In this document: piece after piece, positions 1-7,675 of the stretch
How the letters are laid out: each line of letters starts with the position of its first letter
Position numbering within the stretch: the stretch's first letter is position 1
Made by a program: the position numbers and the translations under genes
Notes under the pieces: generated by a model
The model's input: only the letters and a program-made list of their open reading frames with translations
What the model was told of the DNA's origin: nothing
Databases searched by the model: none
Origin: Grimontia indica
Lineage (GTDB): Bacteria > Pseudomonadota > Gammaproteobacteria > Enterobacterales > Vibrionaceae
Length of the DNA: 64,000 bases
Direction of reading: 5' to 3'
Assembly (NCBI RefSeq): GCF_000333895.2
Contig: NZ_ANFM02000032.1
Coordinates: forward strand, 62,001 to 126,000

Positions 1-3
1 TCT

Positions 4-50
4 ATCACTGGACGACCTCAAATATAAATCTCTATTACCAGTGATTTTTT
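4..50 (+). terminator. Possible terminator of a gene left of the window
   Basis: ATCACTGG (4-11) is repeated in perfect inverted form as CCAGTGAT (38-45) and is followed directly by a run of six T. The 26-nt loop is long for an intrinsic terminator, so this is a weak call. It would end a rightward transcript coming from outside the window. Confidence 0.35.
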
Positions 51-606
51 CACACTATGTGCACAGTGGTAAACAAACATTGTGTATGAGACGCATTTTT
101 TGGGGGCTTCAACCGCCTTTATGGATAAATCCCCGGTCACCACTAAGTTATAAACAATCCGGTGAGACTAAGCGCACATTTATTCACGCTTTCTGTGGAT
201 ACATTTGTGCAGAACAGACTTTAAACGGGACAAAAGTGTCTCTTTGACCGATATGAAAAGTGTCCACACAAGCGGGAAATTTAAATTATATCTATATATT
301 TCATACACATAATTAAATTTAGGTTCATATTCCCAAGCAAAATCGGAGGACAAAAACAGAACGATCTTAAAGTGGTCAAAGATCCATCAAAGTAAGACTT
401 ACCCACACAACTCGCTCACTTTCCAATCAGAATGATCCAAAAGCCGCCTATTTATGTGACCAAAACCACTGTATAAGCATCCATGATCCATTTTTACACC
501 TCCGACACTTAGATCGTTGTGGATAACTCCGTAAGGGTGCAAAAATTAGTGGATCCATTATGGTGAGGCTGATAGCGTTCACTGCAGACAACTAAGACAC
601 CGAGGC
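51..606. other. Non-coding origin-like region upstream of mutH
   Basis: No convincing gene. Seen directly: a perfect DnaA box TTATCCACA on the minus strand (518-526); one-mismatch boxes at 120-128, 180-188, 194-202 and 399-407; an A+T-rich patch at about 270-325; and GATC at 363, 381, 434, 485, 512 and 552, plus one just inside mutH at 612. Four of these GATC sites lie in GATCCA. This mixture is typical of replication origins or DnaA/SeqA-controlled sites. The usual chromosomal origin neighbours (mnmG, mioC, parAB, rctB) are not present in the window. The region must also hold the mutH promoter. Confidence 0.5.
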
Positions 607-1293
607 ATGATGATCCCCGCACCCAATTCAGAAGCTGAACTCCTTGAACGCGCCTTTGCTTTGGCGGGCTTTACGCTCGGTGAACTGGCCGAACAACATG
701 GACTGGAATGCCCCGTAGATCTGCGCCGAGAAAAGGGCTGGGTAGGCATGTTGCTTGAGACCTGTCTGGGTGCGACTGCAGGCAGCAAGCCCGAGCAGGA
801 TTTTCAGGAATTAGGGATCGAGCTGAAATCCATCCCTATCAGCCATACAGGAAAACCATTGGAAACCACTTTTGTCTGTGTCGCGCCACTGACTGGTGTT
901 CAGGGGTTGACCTGGGAAAACAGTCATATCCGCAACAAGCTATCAAAAGTGCTTTGGATCCCGGTTGAAGGTGGAAGGGAAATTCCGGTTTGCGAGCGTC
1001 ATGTAGGTATGCCGTTATTATGGAAGCCTTCAGAAGATGAAGAGTCGCAGCTAAAAGCGGATTGGGAAGAATTGATGGAGTTTATCGTGCTGGGAAAAGT
1101 GCATGAAATCAGTGCCAGACACGGTGAGTTCTTACAGCTTCGCCCTAAAGCGGCAAACAGCAAAGTCAAAACTGAAGCCTATGGCGCTAAAGGTCAACCC
1201 ATCAAAACCTTGCCCCGTGGCTTTTATCTTCGCACTCAGTTCACGGGCAAGATACTCGCCCGCCACTTTATGCTGCCGGAAAGCGAAAGTTAG
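607..1293 (+). CDS. mutH: DNA mismatch repair endonuclease MutH
   Basis: MutH nicks the unmethylated strand at hemimethylated GATC sites after activation by MutS and MutL, directing mismatch repair to the new strand. The 228-residue product has the length of E. coli MutH (229). The catalytic set D-x6-E-x-K is visible as Asp65, Glu72 and Lys74, followed by conserved blocks around residues 85-135. Translation can start at either of two adjacent ATGs (607 or 610), and the ribosome site (GAGG at 602-605) is weak and close. It stands alone and converges with the DUF6482 gene, with only 18 bp between stops. The upstream DNA is unusually rich in the enzyme's own GATC target. Confidence 0.96.
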   Translation: MMIPAPNSEAELLERAFALAGFTLGELAEQHGLECPVDLRREKGWVGMLLETCLGATAGSKPEQDFQELGIELKSIPISHTGKPLETTFVCVAPLTGVQGLTWENSHIRNKLSKVLWIPVEGGREIPVCERHVGMPLLWKPSEDEESQLKADWEELMEFIVLGKVHEISARHGEFLQLRPKAANSKVKTEAYGAKGQPIKTLPRGFYLRTQFTGKILARHFMLPESES

Positions 1294-1311
1294 CTCTAGG
1301 GTCTGTCGACC

Positions 1312-1611
1312 TTAAAGCGTAATTTCCATGTCCTCATTGCAGGAAGTATCCGCGGGCCCAAACTCATCATAAGGATCCAGCAGACGTAACGTTGCTTTTT
1401 TCACTCCCACTTTGCGAAGCTTCTCTGACACCTGTTCCATGTTGTCAAAATGCATCACTTCATCCGTATTGTCGTCTTTCAGTGGCTCCAGCTTGTGCCT
1501 GACTTCCACTTCCACCACATACTGTGCACCACCTGCATGTGCAATCACATAGCAATGGGGAACGTTGTCCGGGTGAGCCTGTATCCAGCTCTTCAATTGC
1601 TTTAATTTCAT
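1312..1611 (-). CDS. DUF6482 family protein
   Basis: A 99-residue soluble protein of unknown function, probably DUF6482, found next to mutH in Vibrionaceae. It has no signal peptide or membrane segment. The sequence is mixed alpha/beta in character, with an acidic C-terminus (CNEDMEITL). A strand-rich middle (YVVEVEVRHKLEPL, about 31-44) is followed by a helix with alternating charges (EQVSEKLRKVGVKKATLRLL). The start ATG follows a weak ribosome site (GGGTAAC). The family name is from memory and less certain than the coding call, which rests on length, composition and its fit between two genes. Confidence 0.75.
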   Translation of the reverse strand: MKLKQLKSWIQAHPDNVPHCYVIAHAGGAQYVVEVEVRHKLEPLKDDNTDEVMHFDNMEQVSEKLRKVGVKKATLRLLDPYDEFGPADTSCNEDMEITL

Positions 1612-1867
1612 TTCGTTACCCGCATTGTTAATCGAATGTTAATTCTAGTATAAGGACTCAGGATAGTGTGTGTGGTTTAAAACTGATAATTCTGATCGCT
1701 CCCACGGAATCCATTTGCGACATCTCAAAACCTTCATCCGGATCTACACCAAGTCCCCCACTTTTTCGCTTGTACCGACAAGAAAACTTTCTAAGATGGA
1801 AGGTAAACCCCGCACATCTCGAAAACGTGTTTCTCGTCGTCCATGAGATGCAGCCCAAGGAGAAAGG

Positions 1868-2902
1868 ATGCAATACCACACTCTTCCCCATACCAATCTG
1901 GAAGTCAGTAAGATTTGTCTTGGTACTATGACCTTTGGTCAACAGAACACAGAAGCAGATGCTCATCAGCAGCTGGACTTCGCACTCGACCATGGCGTGA
2001 ACTTTATTGATACCGCGGAAATGTATGCGGTGCCACCGAACCCAGAAACACAGGGGCTGACAGAGCAATATATTGGCACCTGGCTGCAAAGATCGGGTAA
2101 ACGCGACAAGGTGATTATCGCCACCAAGGTCGCAGGTCCTCGCGGCGTGCCGTACATTCGTGAAAACATGTCACTGGATAGACGCAATCTCCGTCAGGCT
2201 GTCAACGACAGTCTCGCCCGTTTGCAGACCGATTACATCGACCTTTATCAGGTTCACTGGCCCCAGCGCCATGTGAACAGCTTTGGTCAATTGAACTACG
2301 ACCATCAGGACGAAAACTCAGGCGTCACCCTGCTGGATACTCTGGATGCGCTCGCCGAACTGGTGCGCGAAGGCAAAATCCGTCACATCGGCGTCTCGAA
2401 CGAAACGCCATGGGGCGTGATGAGCTATCTTCGTTTGGCAGAAAAGCATAGCTTGCCGCGTATTGTGTCAATCCAGAACCCGTATAATCTGCTCAACCGC
2501 AGCTTCGAAGTGGGTCTGTCAGAGATCAGTCATCAGGAAGGCGTCGAGCTACTAGCTTACTCACCGCTCGCGTTTGGTGTGTTGAGCGGAAAATACCTCA
2601 ATGGCGCTAAACCAGAAGGAGCACGCTGCACCCGCTGGGAGCGTTTCGCCCGATACTTCACCGAGCAAGGGCAGGCAGCAACGCAGGCTTATGTTGATCT
2701 TGCTAAAGAATTCGCCATTGACCCAACACAGATGGCACTGGCTTACGTCAATACCCGCTCCTTTGTCGCCAGTAATATCATCGGCGCCACCACGCTTGAG
2801 CAACTCAAAACCAACATCGATTCCATAGACGTTGAATTGCCGGAAGAATTGCTGAAGCGCATTGAAAAGATTGGCCAGCAGTACTCCAATCCTTGTCCAT
2901 AG
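1868..2902 (+). CDS. tas: Tas-type aldo/keto reductase
   Basis: NADP(H)-dependent aldo/keto reductase of the Tas (YgdS) group, a TIM-barrel enzyme of about 346 residues in E. coli and 344 here. The catalytic tetrad of the superfamily is visible: Asp48 and Tyr53 (FIDTAEMY), Lys87 (ATKV) and His130 (YQVHW). The C-terminal cofactor-binding part includes NIIGATTLEQL. The physiological substrate of Tas is not settled; in E. coli it was found as a suppressor of tyrosine auxotrophy. The start at 1868 is fixed by a good ribosome site (AAGGAG at about 1857-1862). An intrinsic terminator follows, so it is a single-gene unit. It neighbours mutH as in enterobacteria and vibrios. Confidence 0.93.
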   Translation: MQYHTLPHTNLEVSKICLGTMTFGQQNTEADAHQQLDFALDHGVNFIDTAEMYAVPPNPETQGLTEQYIGTWLQRSGKRDKVIIATKVAGPRGVPYIRENMSLDRRNLRQAVNDSLARLQTDYIDLYQVHWPQRHVNSFGQLNYDHQDENSGVTLLDTLDALAELVREGKIRHIGVSNETPWGVMSYLRLAEKHSLPRIVSIQNPYNLLNRSFEVGLSEISHQEGVELLAYSPLAFGVLSGKYLNGAKPEGARCTRWERFARYFTEQGQAATQAYVDLAKEFAIDPTQMALAYVNTRSFVASNIIGATTLEQLKTNIDSIDVELPEELLKRIEKIGQQYSNPCP

Positions 2903-2930
2903 CGCTTATTGACCTTGGGTTTTCAAATAG

Positions 2931-2955
2931 AAAAAGCGCCGTAAGGCGCTTTTTT
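2931..2955 (+). terminator. Intrinsic terminator after tas
   Basis: AGCGCC-gtaa-GGCGCT hairpin flanked by an A run and a T run, directly downstream of tas. Confidence 0.9.
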
Positions 2956-3009
2956 ATTATGTGATTATAGGGAATTCGGGAGTCACCTAGGATAGTGACT
3001 CCCTTCTGA

Positions 3010-3261
3010 TTACGTTGTCAGGTTCAACCTTAACTTTCTGCGCATTCGTGCCACTTCGCGTTGGGCTTTAAATTTAGGTGCAACGGTGTGACCGATAGAT
3101 AAGCCATCTTTCTCGAAACCAATATCTCGCATTAGATGCTCTGACAAAGGCTCGCCAACATAGCGAATTCGGCGATGGGCTTTTCTCCAGGCTGACTCTT
3201 CACGTTTAATATCCATACGGACGAAAAACACGGCCAGGCGCAGGTACATAGATTGGTTCAT
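3010..3261 (-). CDS. DUF1127 domain protein
   Basis: An 83-residue basic protein. The middle carries the DUF1127 (YjiS-like) signature LSEHLMRDIGFEKDG at about residues 39-53, a short arginine-rich module that is often regulatory or RNA-associated in alphaproteobacteria and often of unknown role elsewhere. The ends are rich in Arg and Lys (RREVARMRRKLRLN type at the C-terminus). I chose the ATG at 3261 because AAGGAG stands 6 bases before it; an upstream ATG at 3363 has no such site. The length is longer than minimal DUF1127 proteins, which are near 50 residues. It is monocistronic. Confidence 0.8.
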   Translation of the reverse strand: MNQSMYLRLAVFFVRMDIKREESAWRKAHRRIRYVGEPLSEHLMRDIGFEKDGLSIGHTVAPKFKAQREVARMRRKLRLNLTT

Positions 3262-3835
3262 GACGGACTCCTTGTTGAGTTTCAGGAGGCCTTGGATAGA
3301 TTGCGGGAGAGGGATCTTAACTAGGAAGTGTCGCTCAGAGCCGCAGTCATATCCGCGGCCCATTTGCTAAAATGGTGCGGATTAGTGTACAGGTTTTCGC
3401 ATATCTGCGCACAGATGGGTGGCGCAAGTCATGACGGATGTAAACAGTTGATTTGTCATCTTATTGCCTCCTTTCTGCGTAAACCTGCGGAGTATTCCGC
3501 ACTTGTAAATTCACTGTTAATACTAATGATTTAGATCAATATATCAATGCGTTATTTGATATAACCATGAATTCAGTGGCATGTGCTTTATTAAACAATT
3601 TGAGTAAAGTTTCACCATATTCTGTTCGAGGTTTTGCCTATTTAAAAGGACATATTGCTTTTCACTAGCCAATTTTAAAATCAATCGCTCCGATAATCGT
3701 ACTCCCGCAAATCATCAAACTGTTACAAACCCGAATAAAGAACATCCAAAATCCATCCCTTTTACGGATAGTAATTAACTATGTTCAATCTTATTAGTGG
3801 ATATCATGCTGGCATTGATTGAGAGGTAACACACC
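3262..3835. other. Intergenic region between DUF1127 and PACE genes
   Basis: 574 bp with no gene I can support. It holds the divergent promoters. The only clear element is a perfect 8-bp inverted repeat, TATATCAA (3540-3547) and TTGATATA (3556-3563) with an 8-bp spacer, a plausible operator. A small hairpin GCGGA-GTAT-TCCGC lies near 3487-3500. A 68-codon frame at 3328-3534 has no ribosome site and unlikely composition. Confidence 0.4.
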
Positions 3836-4264
3836 ATGAGAACTGCAGCAGACCGTATTCGACACGCCATCGCCTTCGAGGTGATAGGCCTTATCCTCAT
3901 TGTAAGCATTCTGTCCCTGTTTGGTTTTGATGCCGCACACACAGGTGTGTTGGGTGTGGCTTTTTCCATTCTGGCGACAGGTTGGAACTACATTTATAAC
4001 CTGTGGTTTGACAAAGCTATGGTGAAAATGACCGGCAGGACCGAGAAGAAACAAAAGCATCGTATCCTTCATGCGGTACTGTTTGAGTTGGGACTGCTTT
4101 GGGTGACGCTGCCTGCTATTGCATGGTGGCTTAACATCAGCCTGTGGCAAGCTTTCCTGATGGACATTGGTCTGGTGGCCTTCTATCTGGTTTACGCATA
4201 CGTCTACAATCTGGCGTACGATAAAGTGTTTCCTATTAATGAAGGGAAGCTAGTCACCCAGTAA
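3836..4264 (+). CDS. PACE family efflux transporter (AceI-like)
   Basis: A 142-residue inner-membrane protein with four predicted membrane helices in two tandem repeats (about 11-32, 37-58, 80-98, 104-126), as in the proteobacterial antimicrobial compound efflux family. Glu15 in the first helix matches the essential coupling glutamate of AceI, and the family motif WNYIYNLWFDK is at 50-60. The second half echoes it with FE (Glu84) and YVYNLAYD. Family members export biguanides such as chlorhexidine and probably natural polyamines by proton exchange; the substrate here is unknown. GAGAGG lies about 10 bases before the ATG. A terminator follows. Confidence 0.9.
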   Translation: MRTAADRIRHAIAFEVIGLILIVSILSLFGFDAAHTGVLGVAFSILATGWNYIYNLWFDKAMVKMTGRTEKKQKHRILHAVLFELGLLWVTLPAIAWWLNISLWQAFLMDIGLVAFYLVYAYVYNLAYDKVFPINEGKLVTQ

Positions 4265-4275
4265 TCTAATAGACG

Positions 4276-4306
4276 AAAAAAACCGCCTAATAAGGCGGTT
4301 TTTTTA
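4276..4306. terminator. Bidirectional terminator between PACE gene and vpsR
   Basis: AACCGCCT-aata-AGGCGGTT with A run on the left and T run on the right. It serves both convergent genes. Confidence 0.9.
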
Positions 4307-4320
4307 TTTCAGCTAATTAC

Positions 4321-5655
4321 TTAGCGGAAGCTACGCGGTGCAGGAATCAAGCTGTGCTTGTTCAGCAAACGGTACATAGTTGCACGTGACACACCCAGCT
4401 CTTTCGCTGCAGCAGACACCTGGCCATTGTTGCTTTCCAGCACAGCGAGCAGTGCATCACGCTCAGACTCTTCACGAATCTTACGCAGGCTTTGTTTGTA
4501 ATCGCCCTGACGTGGCAGATCCAGATGCTCAGCTTCAATCACCAGATTATCCGCCAGCAGTACTGCACGTTTCACCTGGTTGATCAGCTCACGTACGTTA
4601 CCTGGCCAGCTATAGTTGGTCAGGATCTTGTTCGCTTCTTCAGAGAAGGTGCGCGCCTGCGTGTTGTACTGACGTGCAAACTTCAACAGGAAGTGCTCAG
4701 CCAGCTCAGGAATGTCTGCACTTCGCTCTTTCAGTGAAGGCACAGAAATACGTAGAACATTGAGGCGGTAGAACAGATCTTCACGGAACTGACCTTCAGC
4801 AACCGCTTTTTCCAAATCCATGTGCGTCGCCGCAATCACACGAACGTCGATCTCTTTCGAGTATTTGTCGTCGTGCGTTTCTACCGTACCGTCCTGCAAA
4901 AGATGCAGAAGGTTTGCCTGAAGATTCAGAGGCAAATCACCAATTTCATCCAGGAACAGAGTGCCTTGGTGCGCTTGCTGCACTTTGCCTTCTGTCGTGC
5001 CATCACCAAACAGCTCGTTTTGAATAAGCTTCTCTGGTAGCGCGCTACATTTCACAGAAACGAACGGACCTTTCGCGCGGGTTGAAGCATTATGAATTGC
5101 CATACCCACCAGCTCTTTGCCGGTACCGCTTTCACCGTTGATCAGAACTGATACGTCAGTCGGTGCGACACGACGAACCTGATCACGCAGTTTCTTCATC
5201 ACAGAGGTTTTACCCAGCAGTCCCATGTCACTGTGGTCGCCCAGTTGAGGCCATACGTGACGCTCAAGCTTCAGCATGCCCAGTTGGTGACCGATGGTGC
5301 TCATCAGTTGGCTATCTGGAATTGGAGAAGTGAAGTAGTCGATGCAGAAGCTCACAATGAACTGACAAATTGCATCATTGTTGAGTTGATCTTCGCGGAT
5401 CAGCGCCAGCCAGCGAACCTGCTTGTTGCGGTTTACCAGTGATGCGACACCGTTGAGACTGAAATCATCGTGGCTGATATCCACAATACCAATGCAAGGA
5501 CCAATGTCCTGAAGGAGAGATTGTGCTGCTCTGAGGTCATAACAGCGGTGACAACGCCAACCTGCTTGTTCCAGTGTTGCCAGCCAAGGTTCGTAAGTTC
5601 CGCCTACTACGACGAGTGAACTTGGAACCGCCTCAGATCTGAATTGCATACCCAT
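4321..5655 (-). CDS. vpsR: VpsR-like biofilm regulator (enhancer-binding protein family)
   Basis: 444 residues with receiver-like, AAA+ and Fis-type helix-turn-helix domains in order. In V. cholerae, VpsR is the master activator of Vibrio polysaccharide genes and binds c-di-GMP. Asp59 in the receiver (IVDI) matches the VpsR aspartate. Walker A GESGTGKE is at 174-181, Walker B GTLFLDE at 231-237, and the helix-turn-helix (AAKELGVSRATMYRLL) near 416-431. The sigma-54 contact loop GAFTGA is absent: after LFG comes DGTTEGKVQ. VpsR is known to work with sigma-70, which fits. No vps genes are in the window, so the targets here are inferred. It is monocistronic, with a 414-bp upstream gap. Confidence 0.9.
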   Translation of the reverse strand: MGMQFRSEAVPSSLVVVGGTYEPWLATLEQAGWRCHRCYDLRAAQSLLQDIGPCIGIVDISHDDFSLNGVASLVNRNKQVRWLALIREDQLNNDAICQFIVSFCIDYFTSPIPDSQLMSTIGHQLGMLKLERHVWPQLGDHSDMGLLGKTSVMKKLRDQVRRVAPTDVSVLINGESGTGKELVGMAIHNASTRAKGPFVSVKCSALPEKLIQNELFGDGTTEGKVQQAHQGTLFLDEIGDLPLNLQANLLHLLQDGTVETHDDKYSKEIDVRVIAATHMDLEKAVAEGQFREDLFYRLNVLRISVPSLKERSADIPELAEHFLLKFARQYNTQARTFSEEANKILTNYSWPGNVRELINQVKRAVLLADNLVIEAEHLDLPRQGDYKQSLRKIREESERDALLAVLESNNGQVSAAAKELGVSRATMYRLLNKHSLIPAPRSFR

Positions 5656-6069
5656 AACGCCTGCCTTTAGTCATCCATTAACGACACGTGTTCAAAATGT
5701 TGTGAGTATCATTATATTTTGTAAGACAAGCAGGTCTGTCTCAATGTAGATACAAGGTAGCTCTCAAATCAGCACAGTTCCCAGATAAGACACTTTTGCT
5801 GTTCGATTTGCTGACAACATAGGCATCTAGTAGCTGACATATTTATCAGTATTATTAATAGGATAGACTATTCCATGATGCCCAAAAAAGCCATCAAAAT
5901 GGCCAACATTTCAAACACTTCTCAATTTTGAGAAATTTAAAATTCTCTTTAAAATTTCTTAGATCATAGACTATGACCCGATTTATTGAGGCTATCTATC
6001 GATAGAGAAAGCAAAAAAACCGCGTCCAAGTGAGACGCGGTCTTTCATTTAAGGCAGGGCTTCGAGAAA
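5656..6069. promoter_or_regulatory. vpsR upstream region with A+T-rich palindrome
   Basis: 414 bp between vpsR and the 3' end of the amidohydrolase gene. It should contain the vpsR promoter. A perfect 16-bp palindrome TTCTCAATTTTGAGAA lies at 5919-5934, followed by A+T-rich imperfect repeats to about 5965. No gene is seen. Confidence 0.45.
6012..6041 (-). terminator. Terminator of the amidohydrolase gene
   Basis: ACCGCGTC-caagtga-GACGCGGT hairpin. The A run at 6013-6019 is the U tract on the minus strand. Confidence 0.9.
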
Positions 6070-7476
6070 CTATCTCACTTCTTCGCCACTGGCGATGACG
6101 GTTTCTCTGACTTTGTCTGCAAACTGCAACGCTTCCTGGCGCACTTTGTCTTCATCCACCGTCAGTATGTCTCTCTCCTGCATCAGGAGCTGGCCATCAA
6201 CGATGGCATGTTTCACGTTCGATGCATACGCGGAGTAAACCAAGGCTGAATAAGGATTGTACATTGGCACCATATTTGGCGCTTTCGTATCAATTACGAT
6301 GATGTCTGCCAGCTTACCCGTTTCCAGAGAACCTATTTTGTCTTCCATGTGGAGAGCGCGTGCCGCCCCCATGGTTGCCATTTCGATAACCTTGATCGGA
6401 GGCATTGCTGCGCGATCTTTGTTCACCAGCTTGTGCACTTTAGCAACTTGGTTGAATTCATCCACTGTACTGAGTGTGTTACCTGACATTGGCCCGTCAG
6501 TGCCGAGACCAATTCGAAGACCATCATCAAACATCTTCAATGCCGGTGACACACCTTTGGCAGACTTGATGTTGGCACTCATGTTATGCGCGATGCCCAC
6601 ATCGTGCTTTTTCAGCAGCGCAATATCATGGTCATCGACATTAATCACGTGCGCGCCAACTAAGTTCGGTGTCAGCGCACCAATATCCGCCATGTATTCC
6701 ACGGGAGACTTACCACCACTGCGCTCAGCAATCACTTCATTTTCACGTTCTGACTCTGCAAGATGGATCATCACCGGCACATCGTGCTCCAGCGAAAGCT
6801 TGGTGATTTTCTGCAGCACTTCGGTGGTATTGGTATAAGGTGCGTGTGGCGCGAAAGCTGGGGTAATACGAGGATGGTCTTTATATTCCTGAATAAAGTT
6901 CAAGGCGTATTGGATGCCTTCTTCCGCATTTGCGGCATCAGCAACTGGAAACTTAATGACGGTTTCCCCCAGAATCGCGCGCATACCAATCTTGTCGACG
7001 GTTTTCGCCACTTCATCTTCGAAATAGTACATATCGGCATAAGTGGTCACGCCGCCTTTCAGCATTTCCACATTACCCAGTTGCGCGCCGATACGTACCA
7101 TATCTCTGCTCACCAACTGACTTTCTAATGGGAAAATATAGCGGTGCAGGCGATCTGGCACATCATCACCCAGTGAACGGAACACTGTCATTGAGGCATG
7201 AGTGTGGGTGTTGATCAATCCTGGCATCACAATGTCGCCATCCACATCCAAGACGGTTTTGGCCTGATAGGCTTCCGACAGACTCTCATCACCGACAGCC
7301 ACAATTTTGTTGCCATCAACAGCCACCACACCATTATCGTAAACCGCTTTATCAGCGTTCATGGTCAATACGGTCGCGTCTTTAATTAACAGGTCGATAT
7401 GTTCAACAGCAAACGCTGCCGATGAAGCCAACGTTGCCAGGGCAACACTGGCAGAAAGGAAGGATTTTTTTAGCAT
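6070..7476 (-). CDS. Exported metal-dependent amidohydrolase, MTA/SAH deaminase-like
   Basis: A 468-residue amidohydrolase of the TRZ/ATZ-SAH deaminase group. A signal peptide covers residues 1-23 (MLKKSFL, hydrophobic core, cleavage after AFA), so it should act in the periplasm, unlike the usual cytosolic members. Metal ligands are visible: His91 and His93 (NTHTHAS), His211 (PHAPYT), His238 (IHLAES) and Asp327 (GTDGPMSGNTL). HNMSANIKSAKG at 297-308 matches the substrate-site block of MTA/SAH deaminases. The ATG at 7476 gives a clean signal peptide; an in-frame TTG 8 codons upstream is less likely. Substrate is inferred: a deaminated purine nucleoside or other aromatic amine. It is monocistronic with its own terminator. 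Confidence 0.82.
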   Translation of the reverse strand: MLKKSFLSASVALATLASSAAFAVEHIDLLIKDATVLTMNADKAVYDNGVVAVDGNKIVAVGDESLSEAYQAKTVLDVDGDIVMPGLINTHTHASMTVFRSLGDDVPDRLHRYIFPLESQLVSRDMVRIGAQLGNVEMLKGGVTTYADMYYFEDEVAKTVDKIGMRAILGETVIKFPVADAANAEEGIQYALNFIQEYKDHPRITPAFAPHAPYTNTTEVLQKITKLSLEHDVPVMIHLAESERENEVIAERSGGKSPVEYMADIGALTPNLVGAHVINVDDHDIALLKKHDVGIAHNMSANIKSAKGVSPALKMFDDGLRIGLGTDGPMSGNTLSTVDEFNQVAKVHKLVNKDRAAMPPIKVIEMATMGAARALHMEDKIGSLETGKLADIIVIDTKAPNMVPMYNPYSALVYSAYASNVKHAIVDGQLLMQERDILTVDEDKVRQEALQFADKVRETVIASGEEVR

Positions 7477-7611
7477 GGTTATCTTCAATAAAAGCAGCAA
7501 GGAATTGCGCGGGCATCATCCCTGCAGATGAATCAAACCGGAACTAAAACGTTAATTGCATCGCAATATTTGTGACATTGAGCAAACGTTTGCACACTAA
7601 CATACGCACAT

Positions 7612-7640
7612 AAAAAAACACTGGCATAAGCCAGTGTTTT
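7612..7640 (-). terminator. Terminator of the lysS end of the xerD-lysS cluster
   Basis: CACTGGC-ataa-GCCAGTG with an A run at 7612-7618, which is the U tract on the minus strand. Confidence 0.9.
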
Positions 7641-7675
7641 TGGTGTCTCAGAGACGTCTCAGAAGTCAGTCAGAT

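Noticed and set aside
51-606. The chromosome 1 replication origin (oriC) itself
   Set aside because: The neighbours known from vibrios (mnmG, mioC, parAB) are absent here and the gene order is that of a mutH region. I report it only as origin-like.
51-606. The crtS site that triggers chromosome 2 replication
   Set aside because: As I recall, in V. cholerae crtS lies elsewhere on chromosome 1, and I cannot reproduce its consensus reliably enough to call it here.
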